64,000 nt of DNA from Polynucleobacter sp. MWH-Braz-FAM2G (GCF_018687635.1 NZ_CP061300.1:1447424-1511423), one strand, 5' to 3'. Shown: positions 38,148 to 47,840, counted from the first letter of the stretch. Program-made: numbers and translations. Notes: a model not told the origin generated them from the sequence alone.

Positions 38148-40970
38148 TTAATAACCAATTGTGTAGGTAGCGAGCGCCGTAGTAGTGTTTGTGGCAATGA
38201 ATGGCTGCTGCTGCCAGAGCACATTAAAGCCTAAACGCTCCCGCTTGTTGATGTCATAGAACAAACCAGCAGAAGCTGCAGCCATCGTATTCACATTGCC
38301 AGGCATTGCTACACTAAAATTTTCTAATCCAACAATCGAACTAGTAACTTGGTAGTTGTTCATAGAATATTTAAGATTTTGCTGAACACCAACTGATGCA
38401 GTTCCAGTTAAGTTCTCAGATAGCCCTACACGAAAACCAATTCCCCCGATTGCTGAGAAAGTGTTTTGCGTTAACGAATTGTATGAAAGCGGTAATGTCA
38501 CATTGGCATTACTGCCTTCTGTGTACCCGCCATTATTCAGATGGGTATAACGCAGTCCAACATAAGGCACCACTGAAACCGAATTACTTATTGGTTGGTG
38601 ATAATTGGTCGTTAACTGATAGCCTTGACCATTAAATGAAGTTGAACCAGAACCAGCTTCTGTATTTTGTAATTGCTGACGCGTAATAGTCAGCGTACTA
38701 TTCGAAGCAACACCCGAGGCTTGAACCCCCCACCCGGTTTCATCTGGGTTCATATACCACTTAGCAAATAGCCCCCACATCGGGCTATTGTTGCTTTGAC
38801 TAAAACCAGACGGTGTTGCAACGCTAATGGTTTGGTCGGCAAATGCGCCAAAGCGAAAATTCGGTGAAGGCTTATAACCCAAGACCAATAGAGCAGCTTG
38901 TTGATTGGCTGATGGTGATGGCCCTGAATAGGTATAACGTCCACCAACACTTACGCAGATATTATTTTTATCGTAAACACGACAGTCGTACATCAAAGCT
39001 GCTTGATATGCTGCAACTTGCTGGTTATAGATGCTTGATAAACCAGAGGCATTAATCTGAACAGAATGAACAGTATTGACGTTATCCACCTCTAAAAATG
39101 GGGTATCAAGATACAAAAATACATCATTACCGTCATAACCCAAGCGATACTTTGATGTAGCTTCATCAAAGTTATTTGTAAAGCTAGAAAATCTACCAGT
39201 TAATCCTCCCTGAGCATTAATCAAGGTATAGCGCCCTGCGGAATAGTATCCAGGAGCAGCATTGACATAGAGTGAACCAGCAATACTAGCAGTCGTTCCA
39301 ATCAACAACTTTTCATTATTTGCAGTTGTAAATCCCAACTTAAGTGTGCCGCCACTAGATTGGGTATAACTCCCTACTAAATTGGTATTAGTAGTTTTTT
39401 GCTGTAAATCAAAGGTTCCGTTATTAGCAACTGATGCTGAATTCGCAATCGTTCCTGAATCCGCCAAGGCAAGTGTGCCGCCACTATTGATCGTGGTAGA
39501 ACCCGTGTATATATTGGCACCACTGAATGTCACAATACCTGAGCCATCTACTGCAAGCGCACCCGTACCACTCATTACTCCTGCATAGGTGCCATCAAAA
39601 GCCTGATTGAAGTTCACGCTTGAATTATTTAGTACATTACCCTGAATACTTGTTGTAGTTCCCACCAAAGTTCCAGAAGAAACGGTTGTACCCCCGCTGT
39701 AAGTATTAGCACCTGACAATGTGAGAACACCAGAACCAGTCATGGATACACTACCAGCTCCAGAAATAACTCCTGAATAACTGCCACTACCGCTATCAGT
39801 AAATACGATAGCTCCATTATTAGTTAAACCCGTCGAACCACTTGCTGTTGAGCCTGGAATCGCCAATGCATTTCCTTGTAGGGTGGCACCCGAACTGATC
39901 AATGTGCTACCGCCATACCCGCTATTGTCACCCTGCAAAGTTAAAGTGCCAGCTTGTACACTTACCGAAGCCAATCTAGAGATAGCTGTCAACGGATTAG
40001 CAAGAGTCCATGTACCTGAATCTAATTTATTTAAGGTCTGAAAATTAGATGTTGTGTTACTAAAAGTGCTGGATCCCGAACCAGCCAATTGCAATGTATT
40101 AGTGCCGCCCCCGCCATTGATTGAACCGGTAATAGACGAGCCCGTGTAAAGAGTTACATTATTTGTTCCAGTAGCGAAGGATAGATTTCCAGATACGGTT
40201 CCCCAGTTATTGAAATTCACACTGCCATTTCCGGAAGCTCCAATCGCTTGGCCACCCGTACCCGCTTGAATCAGACCACCAGCAAGGTTGTTTACCGTAT
40301 TTAATGAACCAGCTCCTGTTGAATTTTGAAACCAAATCGCTGTACCAGTTCGGGATTTAATTGTTCCAGAGTTATTAATAGTATTACCAGTTCCAGTGGG
40401 GTTAATCGCCTCAGAGGAAGAGGCATTGCCATCTGCATTCACAGTGGCACCACTTTGAATGGTGATGGTGTTATTCGAATTAAATTCAATGGTGTTATTG
40501 CCAGCATTGATTGGAGGCACGCCTGTGCCACCTATAGCGTAATTAACAACAGTTGCTCCGGCTCCAATTAAAAGAGTGCCACCATTACGAAAATAGATTG
40601 CCGAATTATCTACAGCAGCACCACTGTTTGGCGCAGACACGGTTGCATTGTTGCCTATCGTGATATTGGCGTTATCAAGCAAATTAATTGTTGCTGTATT
40701 AGGGCCAAAAATTGTAGAGTTAAGTCCAATTGAAGTATTTGGGTCCGTTGTAACCGTAATACCACTCTGCGTTGGCGCACCTGTAGCCAGGCTGGTTGTG
40801 GCGCCAATGCGTCCAGAATATGCAGCTCCAGTTCCGGTACATGTAACTGTAGTGCCAGTAATTGTTCCAGTAGCAGGATCAACATTTGAACAGGTGGTTT
40901 GCGCACTCGCTAAGGGCGCTAACAAGAACAGAACGCCCATTATGAATAAGCGAGATGCGATTGTTTTCAT
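38148..40970 (-). CDS. Type V autotransporter with PATR-repeat passenger
   Basis: A 940-residue outer-membrane protein. Signal peptide residues 1-23 (cleavage after PLASA). The passenger is Gly/Ser/Thr/Asn-rich, with 'autotransporter-associated beta strand' repeats such as LTLSGANTYSGGTTVSSGTL and FSGANIYTGSTTINSGGTL, consistent with a right-handed beta-helix. About residues 690-940 form the translocator barrel (SVGGRYTY..., SVVPYVGLRYTHL, AIGGIGFRVGLSENLTG), ending in an aromatic residue (IGY). No protease or lipase motif is seen. Probably a surface adhesin or biofilm factor; function not proven. Confidence 0.9.
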   Translation of the reverse strand: MKTIASRLFIMGVLFLLAPLASAQTTCSNVDPATGTITGTTVTCTGTGAAYSGRIGATTSLATGAPTQSGITVTTDPNTSIGLNSTIFGPNTATINLLDNANITIGNNATVSAPNSGAAVDNSAIYFRNGGTLLIGAGATVVNYAIGGTGVPPINAGNNTIEFNSNNTITIQSGATVNADGNASSSEAINPTGTGNTINNSGTIKSRTGTAIWFQNSTGAGSLNTVNNLAGGLIQAGTGGQAIGASGNGSVNFNNWGTVSGNLSFATGTNNVTLYTGSSITGSINGGGGTNTLQLAGSGSSTFSNTTSNFQTLNKLDSGTWTLANPLTAISRLASVSVQAGTLTLQGDNSGYGGSTLISSGATLQGNALAIPGSTASGSTGLTNNGAIVFTDSGSGSYSGVISGAGSVSMTGSGVLTLSGANTYSGGTTVSSGTLVGTTTSIQGNVLNNSSVNFNQAFDGTYAGVMSGTGALAVDGSGIVTFSGANIYTGSTTINSGGTLALADSGTIANSASVANNGTFDLQQKTTNTNLVGSYTQSSGGTLKLGFTTANNEKLLIGTTASIAGSLYVNAAPGYYSAGRYTLINAQGGLTGRFSSFTNNFDEATSKYRLGYDGNDVFLYLDTPFLEVDNVNTVHSVQINASGLSSIYNQQVAAYQAALMYDCRVYDKNNICVSVGGRYTYSGPSPSANQQAALLVLGYKPSPNFRFGAFADQTISVATPSGFSQSNNSPMWGLFAKWYMNPDETGWGVQASGVASNSTLTITRQQLQNTEAGSGSTSFNGQGYQLTTNYHQPISNSVSVVPYVGLRYTHLNNGGYTEGSNANVTLPLSYNSLTQNTFSAIGGIGFRVGLSENLTGTASVGVQQNLKYSMNNYQVTSSIVGLENFSVAMPGNVNTMAAASAGLFYDINKRERLGFNVLWQQQPFIATNTTTALATYTIGY

Positions 40971-41048
40971 TGCAAATATATTTAAATTGCTATTTAAAGG
41001 AATTTAATTATATTTAATGCGTATAAACTTTAAATAGAATTTAATACT

Positions 41049-41074
41049 AATACTAGTATCTTTCTACTAGTATT
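41049..41074. repeat. Perfect inverted repeat upstream of the autotransporter gene
   Basis: Arms AATACTAGTA (41049-41058) and TACTAGTATT (41065-41074) around TCTTTC. It lies between the 3' end of the formyltransferase gene (41139) and the autotransporter start (40970). On the plus strand it is followed by TTT, but both flanking genes run leftward, so an operator for the autotransporter promoter or a weak terminator for the oxalate operon are both possible. Confidence 0.5.
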
Positions 41075-41138
41075 TTTAAGAGAAGATTATTGCAATTAAA
41101 CGAGATCCTGCCTTACTAAGAGTCTTTCAATAGCAAAA

Positions 41139-42071
41139 TTAAAGTGCGAAGGACTGCCCTACTTCTAGGCTTAACTCCTTTGCCAACTCTGCACCAGAAA
41201 CCTTGCCAGCGGCACCTTTGGCTTTGAGCACCTCAATTTGTCCACCATGACAGGCAACAAAAAAAGAATCCAAAGTGATTTGAGTGATCTCTCCAGGCTT
41301 ACCTTCAACAGCACTAAATGTTGCAGCTACATGCTTGTGGCAATCATAAATTTGGACCTTTTGCTCGCCAAACTTAGTCCAAGCTCCTGGCGCAGGATTA
41401 CATGCACGAATGAGGTTATAGATTTGACTAATATGGCTTGCCCAATGAATCTGTGCAGCGCTTGCATCAAACCACCCTTCATAATTTGCTTTTGATTCAT
41501 CTTGAACCAATTCTTGATGCTTACCGGCCACTACCAAATCAGCGGCCTCCATCAGCGCTTTAATGCCTATTGGAAAGAGATGATCAAAGTAGATTTTGCC
41601 GAGCGTATCGTTTGGACCAATCGGCACTTCCTTTTGCAAAATTACTTCACCTTCGTCCAAGCCATCTGAAGGGCGGAAGATTGTTAAACCGGTTTTCTCT
41701 TCACCCAATGCAATCGCCCAATTAATGGCGCTTGGCCCACGATACTTGGGCAACAAGGATGGGTGATATTGAATCGTTCCATGTTTCGGAATCTTCACCA
41801 GCTCTTGCGGCACAAACTGAACAACATAAGCCATCACACAGATATCTGCGTTGCTATCAATCATGGCTTGAGCAGCGTCAGGACCTTTTAATGATGCAAA
41901 TTGCAAGGGGTTTAATCCCCTTGCTAGCGCAGCCTCTTTTAAGACTTCAGGTTTACTTGATTTGGGATTATCTGGCGGACAAAAAACAGCAACTATTTCA
42001 TCGCCTCGGTCTAAAAAAGCCTCTAAAGCAGCTTTACCAAAATCCGCACTCCCAATCAAAGCAATCCGCAT
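41139..42071 (-). CDS. Formyltransferase-family protein, formyl-THF hydrolase-like
   Basis: A 310-residue protein with an N-terminal formyltransferase domain (MRIALIGSADFGKAALEAF; QYHPSLLPKYRGPSAINWAI) and a C-terminal Fmt-like domain. The catalytic histidine H103 and aspartate D139 (in DGLDEGE) keep the same spacing as H106 and D142 of the hydrolase domain of 10-formyltetrahydrofolate dehydrogenase, and IHNWIR/PGAWT-like segments (YNLIRACNPAPGAWTKF) also match it better than tRNA-Met formyltransferase. It starts 1 nt after the stop of a formyl-CoA transferase gene, so a role in moving the formyl group released from oxalate is likely but unproven. Confidence 0.8.
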   Translation of the reverse strand: MRIALIGSADFGKAALEAFLDRGDEIVAVFCPPDNPKSSKPEVLKEAALARGLNPLQFASLKGPDAAQAMIDSNADICVMAYVVQFVPQELVKIPKHGTIQYHPSLLPKYRGPSAINWAIALGEEKTGLTIFRPSDGLDEGEVILQKEVPIGPNDTLGKIYFDHLFPIGIKALMEAADLVVAGKHQELVQDESKANYEGWFDASAAQIHWASHISQIYNLIRACNPAPGAWTKFGEQKVQIYDCHKHVAATFSAVEGKPGEITQITLDSFFVACHGGQIEVLKAKGAAGKVSGAELAKELSLEVGQSFAL

Positions 42072-42072
42072 C

Positions 42073-43320
42073 TTAGATTACCTTATCGTGACGTAAGGCA
42101 ATTAAATCGTCAGTGGTGTAACCCAACTCATGAAGAATCTCATCAGTGTGCTCACCCAGTAATGGTGAACGCGTCACTTCTGTTGGGCTATCTGACATCT
42201 TGATTGGATTGCCAACAGTGAGGTACTTGCCACGAATCGGATGATCCACTTCAACTACAGTACCAGTCGCGCGCAATGCAGGCTCTTCAGCAATCTCTTT
42301 CATAGACAAAATAGGACCGCATGGGATGTCGTATTTATTTAATACATCCATGACCTCAAACTTAGTCATGGTCATCGTCCATTTTTCAATCTCGCCGAAA
42401 ATTTCCATCAAGTGGGGTAAGCGTGCCATTGGTGATGCAAAACGCACATCAGTAATCCAATCTTCACGACCAATAACTTTACATACAGCCTCCCAAACTG
42501 GAGCCTGAACAATCACATACATGTAAGCATTTGGGTCAGTTTCCCAGCCTTTGCATTTCACGATCCAACCAGGTTGGCCACCACCAGAGGCATTGCCAGC
42601 GCGAGGCACAGAATCACCAAACTCACCATTAGGAAACTGTGGATACTCTTGCATCAAGCCATTGCGCTCTAAGCGTTGTTGGTCACGTAATTTCACGCGG
42701 CACAAGTTCAACACTGCATCTTGCATCGCTGCTAATACTTTTTGACCGCGACCAGAGTGAGTGCGTTGATAAAGCGCTGTAACAATACCTAACGCCAAAT
42801 GCAAACCAGTACCACTGTCGCCAATTTGTGCGCCAGTCACCATCGGAGGGCCGTCATCAAAACCAGTAGTAGATGCAGAGCCACCAGCACACTGCGCTAC
42901 GTTTTCATATACTTTGCAATCTTCATATGGTCCAGGTCCAAATCCTTTTACTGAAGCCATGATCATCATTGGGTTGAGCTCTTGAATACGCTCCCAAGAA
43001 AATCCCATACGATCGAGTGCGCCTGGTGCAAAGTTTTCAACTAAAACGTCACACTCTTTAATCAAACGCTCCAGAATTTCTTTACCCTTTTGGGTTTTGG
43101 TATTGACGGTAATTGAACGCTTATTGTGATTCAACATTGTGAAATACAAACTGTCCGCATCAGGGATGTCGCGCAATTGACCGCGAGTTGCATCACCTTC
43201 ACCTGATTTTTCTACTTTGATTACATCCGCACCGAACCAAGCCAGTAACTGTGTACAGGTTGGTCCCGATTGAACGTGCGTAAAGTCGAGGATTTTGACC
43301 CCTTCTAGTGCTTTTGCCAT
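42073..43320 (-). CDS. frc: Formyl-CoA:oxalate CoA-transferase paralogue 2
   Basis: Class III CoA-transferase that exchanges CoA between formate and oxalate. The 415-residue protein aligns with Oxalobacter Frc throughout: [27 protein letters not shown] at the start and the catalytic aspartate in QIGDSGTG. The flexible glycine loop reads SGGGQPG rather than GGGGQPG, and the segment before the catalytic Asp differs from the other copy. It may prefer another acyl-CoA. Cotranscribed with the formyltransferase-like gene downstream; preceded by its own 200-bp upstream region and AGGA ribosome binding site. Confidence 0.88.
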   Translation of the reverse strand: MAKALEGVKILDFTHVQSGPTCTQLLAWFGADVIKVEKSGEGDATRGQLRDIPDADSLYFTMLNHNKRSITVNTKTQKGKEILERLIKECDVLVENFAPGALDRMGFSWERIQELNPMMIMASVKGFGPGPYEDCKVYENVAQCAGGSASTTGFDDGPPMVTGAQIGDSGTGLHLALGIVTALYQRTHSGRGQKVLAAMQDAVLNLCRVKLRDQQRLERNGLMQEYPQFPNGEFGDSVPRAGNASGGGQPGWIVKCKGWETDPNAYMYVIVQAPVWEAVCKVIGREDWITDVRFASPMARLPHLMEIFGEIEKWTMTMTKFEVMDVLNKYDIPCGPILSMKEIAEEPALRATGTVVEVDHPIRGKYLTVGNPIKMSDSPTEVTRSPLLGEHTDEILHELGYTTDDLIALRHDKVI

Positions 43321-43396
43321 GGTTTAAGTCCTAATAAGAATGAAAATTTTGAATTAAGGCAATTTTACCAGCGAGAAATAAGGGAATTTGAAGTTC

Positions 43397-43411
43397 GCCC
43401 AATTATTGGGC
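43397..43411. promoter_or_regulatory. Palindromic operator candidate upstream of the second frc
   Basis: A perfect palindrome with arms GCCCAAT and ATTGGGC around a single T, 77 bp upstream of the frc start codon at 43320. The surrounding 277-bp gap (43321-43597) otherwise holds only the terminator of the upstream frc gene and probable promoter sequence. Confidence 0.45.
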
Positions 43412-43527
43412 ACAAAACCCATCTAAGCCTTACAAAAGCTATATGAGATCGAAACAGAGGGATTTCAAGGTCCTATATGGGACTTAGAAGACTTGCATTG
43501 CGAGAGATTACCTCATTAGGAGGACAT

Positions 43528-43554
43528 AAAAAAGGCGCCCACAAGGGGCGCCTT
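43528..43554 (-). terminator. Rho-independent terminator after oxc-frc
   Basis: On the minus strand AAGGCGCCC and GGGCGCCTT pair perfectly (9 bp) around CTTGT and are followed by a T run. It lies 44 bp after the stop codon of the frc gene at 43598 and separates it from the second frc. Confidence 0.93.
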
Positions 43555-43597
43555 AAGATAACTACAAACAACCGCTTATTGCGGAATCTTGGTTTTA

Positions 43598-44848
43598 TTA
43601 AACTGCTTTTGCTGCATGCAACTTAGCAATATCTTCAGCGTTGTAACCAAGGTCGGCCAACACTTCATCAGTATGCTCTCCCAATACAGGAGATGGCTTC
43701 ACATCGATTTGCAAATCAGAGAACTTGATTGGGCTACCGATAGTCAAATACTTACCGCGTACTTTGTGGTCAACTTCAACGATCGAACCACTCTTACGCA
43801 AGTCTGGAGATGCAGCCAATTCTTTCATGGAGAGAACTGGGGCACATGGAATATCAAACTTACGGAGGATATCCACCGCTTCGTATTTAGTCTTATCTTT
43901 GAGCCAATCTTCAATTGTTGCGAAGATGTCAAAAATCTTATCTTGACGCGCTTCGGCAGTCATGTAAGCAGGATCAGTTGCCCACTCTGGTTTACCCAAA
44001 GCCTTAGTAATTGGCTCCCAAGCGTGACCTTGAATAGTGAAGTAGATGTATGCGTTTGGATCTGTTTCCCAACCCTTACACTTCAAAACCCAACCTGGCT
44101 GACCGCCACCACCAGCGTTACCGCCACGTGGAACTACATCAGAGAATGAACCATGTGGATATTGTGGGTACTCTTCCAAGTAACCAACTTTGTCCAAACG
44201 TTGTTGGTCGCGTAACTTCACACGGCACAAATTCAATACAGCGTCTTGCATTGAGCAAGATACTTTTTGACCGCGGCCAGTTTTTTCACGCTGCATCAAA
44301 GCAGTCAAAATACCGATTGCCAAGTGCATACCAGTATTGGAGTCGCCCAAAGCAGCTGCAGAAACTGTAGGAGGACCATCCCAGAAACCAGTTGTAGAAG
44401 CGGCGCCACCAGCACACTGAGCAACGTTCTCATACACTTTCAAATCTTCGTATGAGTGACCATCGCTAAAACCTTTTACAGAAGCCATGATCATTCTTGG
44501 ATTCAATTCTTGAATACGCTTCCAAGAGAATCCCATGCGATCTAAAGCACCTGGGCCAAAGTTCTCAACCATGACATCAGAAGTCTTGATCATCTTCTCT
44601 AATACTTCTTTACCTTCGGCAGTCTTAGTATCCAAAGTCAAAGAACGCTTGTTACCATTCAACATAGTGAAGTACAAAGCATCAGCGCCTGGAATATCGC
44701 GCAACTGGCTACGAGTCACGTCACCAGCACCTGGGCGCTCTACTTTAATCACGTCAGCGCCATACCAAGCTAACAACTGAGTACATGCAGGACCTGCTTG
44801 TACGTGAGTGAAGTCAATAATACGAATGCCATCTAATGGTTTAGTCAT
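43598..44848 (-). CDS. frc: Formyl-CoA:oxalate CoA-transferase
   Basis: A 416-residue protein very similar to Oxalobacter formigenes Frc: [24 protein letters not shown], the catalytic aspartate in [11 protein letters not shown], the GGGGQPG glycine loop and [15 protein letters not shown] at the C-terminus. It activates oxalate to oxalyl-CoA using formyl-CoA. It lies 49 bp downstream of oxc on the same strand with AAGGAG as ribosome binding site, and is followed by a strong terminator: an oxc-frc operon. This is the better candidate of the two copies for the main oxalate enzyme. Confidence 0.95.
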   Translation of the reverse strand: MTKPLDGIRIIDFTHVQAGPACTQLLAWYGADVIKVERPGAGDVTRSQLRDIPGADALYFTMLNGNKRSLTLDTKTAEGKEVLEKMIKTSDVMVENFGPGALDRMGFSWKRIQELNPRMIMASVKGFSDGHSYEDLKVYENVAQCAGGAASTTGFWDGPPTVSAAALGDSNTGMHLAIGILTALMQREKTGRGQKVSCSMQDAVLNLCRVKLRDQQRLDKVGYLEEYPQYPHGSFSDVVPRGGNAGGGGQPGWVLKCKGWETDPNAYIYFTIQGHAWEPITKALGKPEWATDPAYMTAEARQDKIFDIFATIEDWLKDKTKYEAVDILRKFDIPCAPVLSMKELAASPDLRKSGSIVEVDHKVRGKYLTIGSPIKFSDLQIDVKPSPVLGEHTDEVLADLGYNAEDIAKLHAAKAV

Positions 44849-44897
44849 GTTTGTTTCTCCTTAAGTCTTTCTTGTTTGCTTCTAAATTAATTTGGGA

Positions 44898-46607
44898 TTA
44901 CTTCTTAGCAGCTGCAGTGGATGGGTTCAAGTTTGTTAAACGCCCACTTTCAGTACCTGCGGTTTCATCAATAACAGCATTGATGAGAGCTGGTTTACCG
45001 GCAGCAATTGCTTCTGTTAACGCTGCTTCTAATTCTGCTGGAGTGGTTACGTAGTAACCAACACCACCAAATGCTTCAATCATCTTGTCATAGCGCGCGT
45101 CTTTAACAAACACGGTTGGTGCAACATCAGGACCACCAGTTGGGTTTTGATCAGTACCGCGATAAACGCCATTGTTATTAAATACAACCGTTGTGATTGG
45201 AAGCTTGTAACGACAAACTGTTTCCAATTCCATGCCGCTAAAACCAAATGCGCTATCGCCCTCAACTGCTACGGTTGGCAAACCACTAGTTACCGCTGCA
45301 CCAATTGCATAACCCATTCCGATACCCATAATGCCCCAAGTACCCGAGTCAAAACGTTTACGTGGCTTGTACATATCAACAATCGCACGGCAATAGTCAA
45401 GCGTATTAGCACCTTCGTTTACTAAATTCACATCTGGGTTCTTCTTGATCACATCACGAATCACACGCAATGCGCCATGGAAGTTCATTGGGTTAGCTTC
45501 CTTGGCCAATGTCTCAGCCATCTTGGCGGTGTTCTTATCTTTCTTCTCAGTAATTGCAGCGATCCATTCAGCGCTTGGCTTAGGAACGGCAGCAATCCCT
45601 TTCAAAAGTTCACCAACACAAGAACCAATATCACCAATCAATGGAGCAGCGATTTGTACGTTGCTATCCACTTCATTTGCTTGAATGTCGATTTGGATAA
45701 ATTTCTTCGGATCTTTACCCCAAGTTTTACCTTTGCCGTGCGCAAGCAACCAATTCAAACGTGCGCCAACTAACAACACTGCATCAGCCTCAGCCAATAC
45801 AAATGAACGGGCTGCGGATGCAGACTGCGGATGATTGTCTGGCAATAAGCCTTTGGCCATTGACATAGGCAGGTAAGGAATTCCAGACTTTTCAATCAAA
45901 TCACGAATCTCTTGATCTGCTTGTGCATAAGCAGCACCTTTACCCAAAAGAATCAGTGGGCGCTTTGCACCCTTGAGCACATCTAATGCACGAGCAACTG
46001 CATCAGCTGCTGGGATTTGACGTGGAACTGGATCAATTACCTTGAAAATTGATTTCTTAGCCTCTTCTACAGGCATTGTTTGGCTGAGTAATTGGGCTGG
46101 TAAATCTAAATACACACCGCCAGGACGACCAGATACTGCAGCACGAATGGCGCGTGCAAAACCAATACCGATATCTTCTATGTGATTAATACGATAAGCA
46201 GCTTTGCAATATGGCTTAGCAGCGTTAAGCTGATCCATCTCTTCGTAGTCACCCTGTTGCAAGTCAACGATTTCACGTTCGCTTGAACCAGAAATCAAAA
46301 TCATTGGGAAACAGTTAACAGTTGCGTTAGCAAGGGCTGTTAAACCATTCAAGAATCCAGGCGCGGAAACTGTCATGCAGATACCCGGCTTTTGCGTCAT
46401 GTAGCCAGCAATCGCCGCAGCATTACCAGCATGTTGCTCATGGCGGAACCCAATAAAACGCATACCCTCTGCTTGCGCTAGGCGGCATAAGTCTGTAATT
46501 GGAATACCAACCAAGCCGAAAATGGTGTTGAGGTCATTGGCTTTCAAAGCGTCAATGACGAGATGGAAGCCATCTGTAAGTTGGGTGTTTTGGTTATCTG
46601 TTGTCAT
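44898..46607 (-). CDS. oxc: Oxalyl-CoA decarboxylase
   Basis: Thiamine-diphosphate enzyme turning oxalyl-CoA into formyl-CoA and CO2. The 569-residue protein begins with [31 protein letters not shown]; the catalytic glutamate for ThDP lies in [17 protein letters not shown]. The ThDP-binding motif near the C-terminus runs [21 protein letters not shown]...NNNGVY. Specific features [25 protein letters not shown] match oxalyl-CoA decarboxylases rather than acetolactate synthase. No Shine-Dalgarno sequence is visible; the leader is about 115 nt from a predicted Crp/Fnr-type promoter. Confidence 0.95.
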   Translation of the reverse strand: MTTDNQNTQLTDGFHLVIDALKANDLNTIFGLVGIPITDLCRLAQAEGMRFIGFRHEQHAGNAAAIAGYMTQKPGICMTVSAPGFLNGLTALANATVNCFPMILISGSSEREIVDLQQGDYEEMDQLNAAKPYCKAAYRINHIEDIGIGFARAIRAAVSGRPGGVYLDLPAQLLSQTMPVEEAKKSIFKVIDPVPRQIPAADAVARALDVLKGAKRPLILLGKGAAYAQADQEIRDLIEKSGIPYLPMSMAKGLLPDNHPQSASAARSFVLAEADAVLLVGARLNWLLAHGKGKTWGKDPKKFIQIDIQANEVDSNVQIAAPLIGDIGSCVGELLKGIAAVPKPSAEWIAAITEKKDKNTAKMAETLAKEANPMNFHGALRVIRDVIKKNPDVNLVNEGANTLDYCRAIVDMYKPRKRFDSGTWGIMGIGMGYAIGAAVTSGLPTVAVEGDSAFGFSGMELETVCRYKLPITTVVFNNNGVYRGTDQNPTGGPDVAPTVFVKDARYDKMIEAFGGVGYYVTTPAELEAALTEAIAAGKPALINAVIDETAGTESGRLTNLNPSTAAAKK

Positions 46608-46721
46608 AGAAGTTTTTTTAAAATTGCGGGTCTGCCCTGAATGGGTTGTTGCAATTTAGCTTTCGCTAACGTCTCCAATTTAGTTATTAATCGCACAACG
46701 GGTATTTATCCCGTTTAGGCT

Positions 46722-46771
46722 GAAATGAATATTAGGCTTGGGGAGGGGGTTCATCATTGACTTCGGTCAAT
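46722..46771 (-). promoter_or_regulatory. Crp/Fnr-type class II promoter of oxc (predicted)
   Basis: A perfect inverted repeat ATTGAC-TTCG-GTCAAT (46756-46771) has the TTGAC-N4-GTCAA form used by Crp/Fnr relatives. A TAATAT -10 hexamer (46734-46729, minus strand) predicts transcription start at 46722, placing the repeat centre at -41.5, the classic class II activator position. The Crp/Fnr regulator gene ends 40 bp upstream. The repeat is flanked by G5/C5 tracts and could also fold in RNA, but lacks a T run for a terminator. Confidence 0.6.
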
Positions 46772-46809
46772 TTCCCCCCTAATTCCTATAATTACAGGAG
46801 CCCACAAAC

Positions 46810-47427
46810 TTATATAAAAAGCTCTTTGTGTTTTGTTTTGAGGCGACTCAAAGTCTCGGGCGATAAATTGAGGTAAGCAGCCAGCTCCTTTTTGGGGAGA
46901 AGCTCAAATAAATCCTCATATTTGCGCAAGAATCGCTCTACTCGGCCTGGGGCGTCCAACATGTGCAAGGTAATGGTATGGGCCATGATCTCGCTCATCA
47001 GGCGCATGACTTCAAACTCAAAACTCTCCTTGAGAGGTTTGTGCTGCTCAAGAAACTCTGCCCATTTCTTAAGAGGCATCCGCGCCACCCTTGCCTTCGT
47101 TACACACGCAATACTGTATGGGGCAGCAGTCTTCAAACGCCAAGCGGCATAGCTAGTTTCAATATCCTTTTCAATCGCAAAGCGCAGAATCATTTCCTTG
47201 GCATCCGCACTAGAAACAATGCGCTTCAAGATGCCATCCAATACGAAGTATTGCTCCATCTGGTGATCACCTTGGTGAAGCAAGATTTCTGATTTTTTGA
47301 GATCAGAAATCTCTAAATGGCGCTCTAAATCGGCCATTGCTTCCTGATCCAAGCTTTTTAGGACTGAGTTTTGACTCAGTTGCAAACGAATCAGGTTTTT
47401 TTCGGGGTGCTTATCTAATACAGTCAT
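46810..47427 (-). CDS. Crp/Fnr family transcriptional regulator
   Basis: A 205-residue regulator with a cyclic-nucleotide-binding fold (LEISDLKKSEILLHQGDHQMEQYFVLDGILKR) and a C-terminal winged helix (PKKELAAYLNLSPETLSRLK). No cysteines suitable for an Fnr-type iron-sulfur cluster are seen in the N-terminus, and the sensory phosphate-binding motif of Crp is not conserved, so its signal is unknown. It is transcribed toward oxc, whose promoter bears a Crp/Fnr-type palindrome, so it is the likely regulator of oxalate use. Confidence 0.9.
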   Translation of the reverse strand: MTVLDKHPEKNLIRLQLSQNSVLKSLDQEAMADLERHLEISDLKKSEILLHQGDHQMEQYFVLDGILKRIVSSADAKEMILRFAIEKDIETSYAAWRLKTAAPYSIACVTKARVARMPLKKWAEFLEQHKPLKESFEFEVMRLMSEIMAHTITLHMLDAPGRVERFLRKYEDLFELLPKKELAAYLNLSPETLSRLKTKHKELFI

Positions 47428-47519
47428 GAATCCTTAATCCTAGACCCACTATTGTAGGCTTTTTTACCCTTTAAAGCCCTTATTTAGGGCATATACCCAA
47501 TCAAATAAGCTAGAATGAC

Positions 47520-47718
47520 GTAGTCGTGGTGCTTTGTTGCAGTGCAATAAAGTTAAACGGGAAACACTAAACGTGTGCTGCCCCCGCAACGGTAGGTAAA
47601 TGCGTCTTTATTTGCAGTCGAAGGCGTCAGGAATCTGACAAAGCCACTGTGCGCGTCAATCGCATGGGAAGGCCAGATTCTCATATTTACTAGCCCGGAT
47701 ACCGGCCAAGACAGGTGG
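47520..47718 (+). ncRNA. Cobalamin (B12) riboswitch
   Basis: The 5' leader of the btuB-type gene contains the conserved elements of the cobalamin riboswitch in order: an initial paired element near GTGGTGCTTTG, AAACGGGAAACAC, the GCCCCCGCAACGGTA-like segment, the B12 box AAAGCCACTG (47640-47649), GGGAAGGCC and the terminal CCCGGATACCGGCC. A TAGAAT -10 box at 47511-47516 would start transcription just before it. Binding of adenosyl- or other cobalamin should shut off the receptor gene. The 93 bp before it also contain a small GCCCT/AGGGC hairpin (47476-47490). Confidence 0.95.
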
Positions 47719-47820
47719 AATTTTGCGGACGGGGATCTTCGCGCGCCAAGAAAGCGCTTAGTTTCTCATCCTGCGCCTCATTGACGCCTGAACTCCTGCA
47801 CGGGAAATTCTGTTCGACCC

Positions 47821-47840
47821 AGCTAACGGGGAAGTTAGCT
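47821..47840 (+). promoter_or_regulatory. Leader hairpin just upstream of btuB
   Basis: AGCTAAC and GTTAGCT form a perfect 7-bp stem around GGGGAA, 26 nt before the btuB ATG. It could be the expression-platform element through which the cobalamin riboswitch controls translation. No strong Shine-Dalgarno sequence is seen close to the ATG (GAAAG only). Confidence 0.45.

Noticed and set aside
43589..44149. 186-codon open frame on the plus strand opposite frc
   Set aside because: Antisense shadow of a well-conserved frc gene; composition is not protein-like and no start signals are seen.
46741..46780. Terminator of the Crp/Fnr gene
   Set aside because: The hairpin lacks a T run on the minus strand (it is followed by C-rich sequence), so I prefer an operator, though a weak terminator is not excluded.
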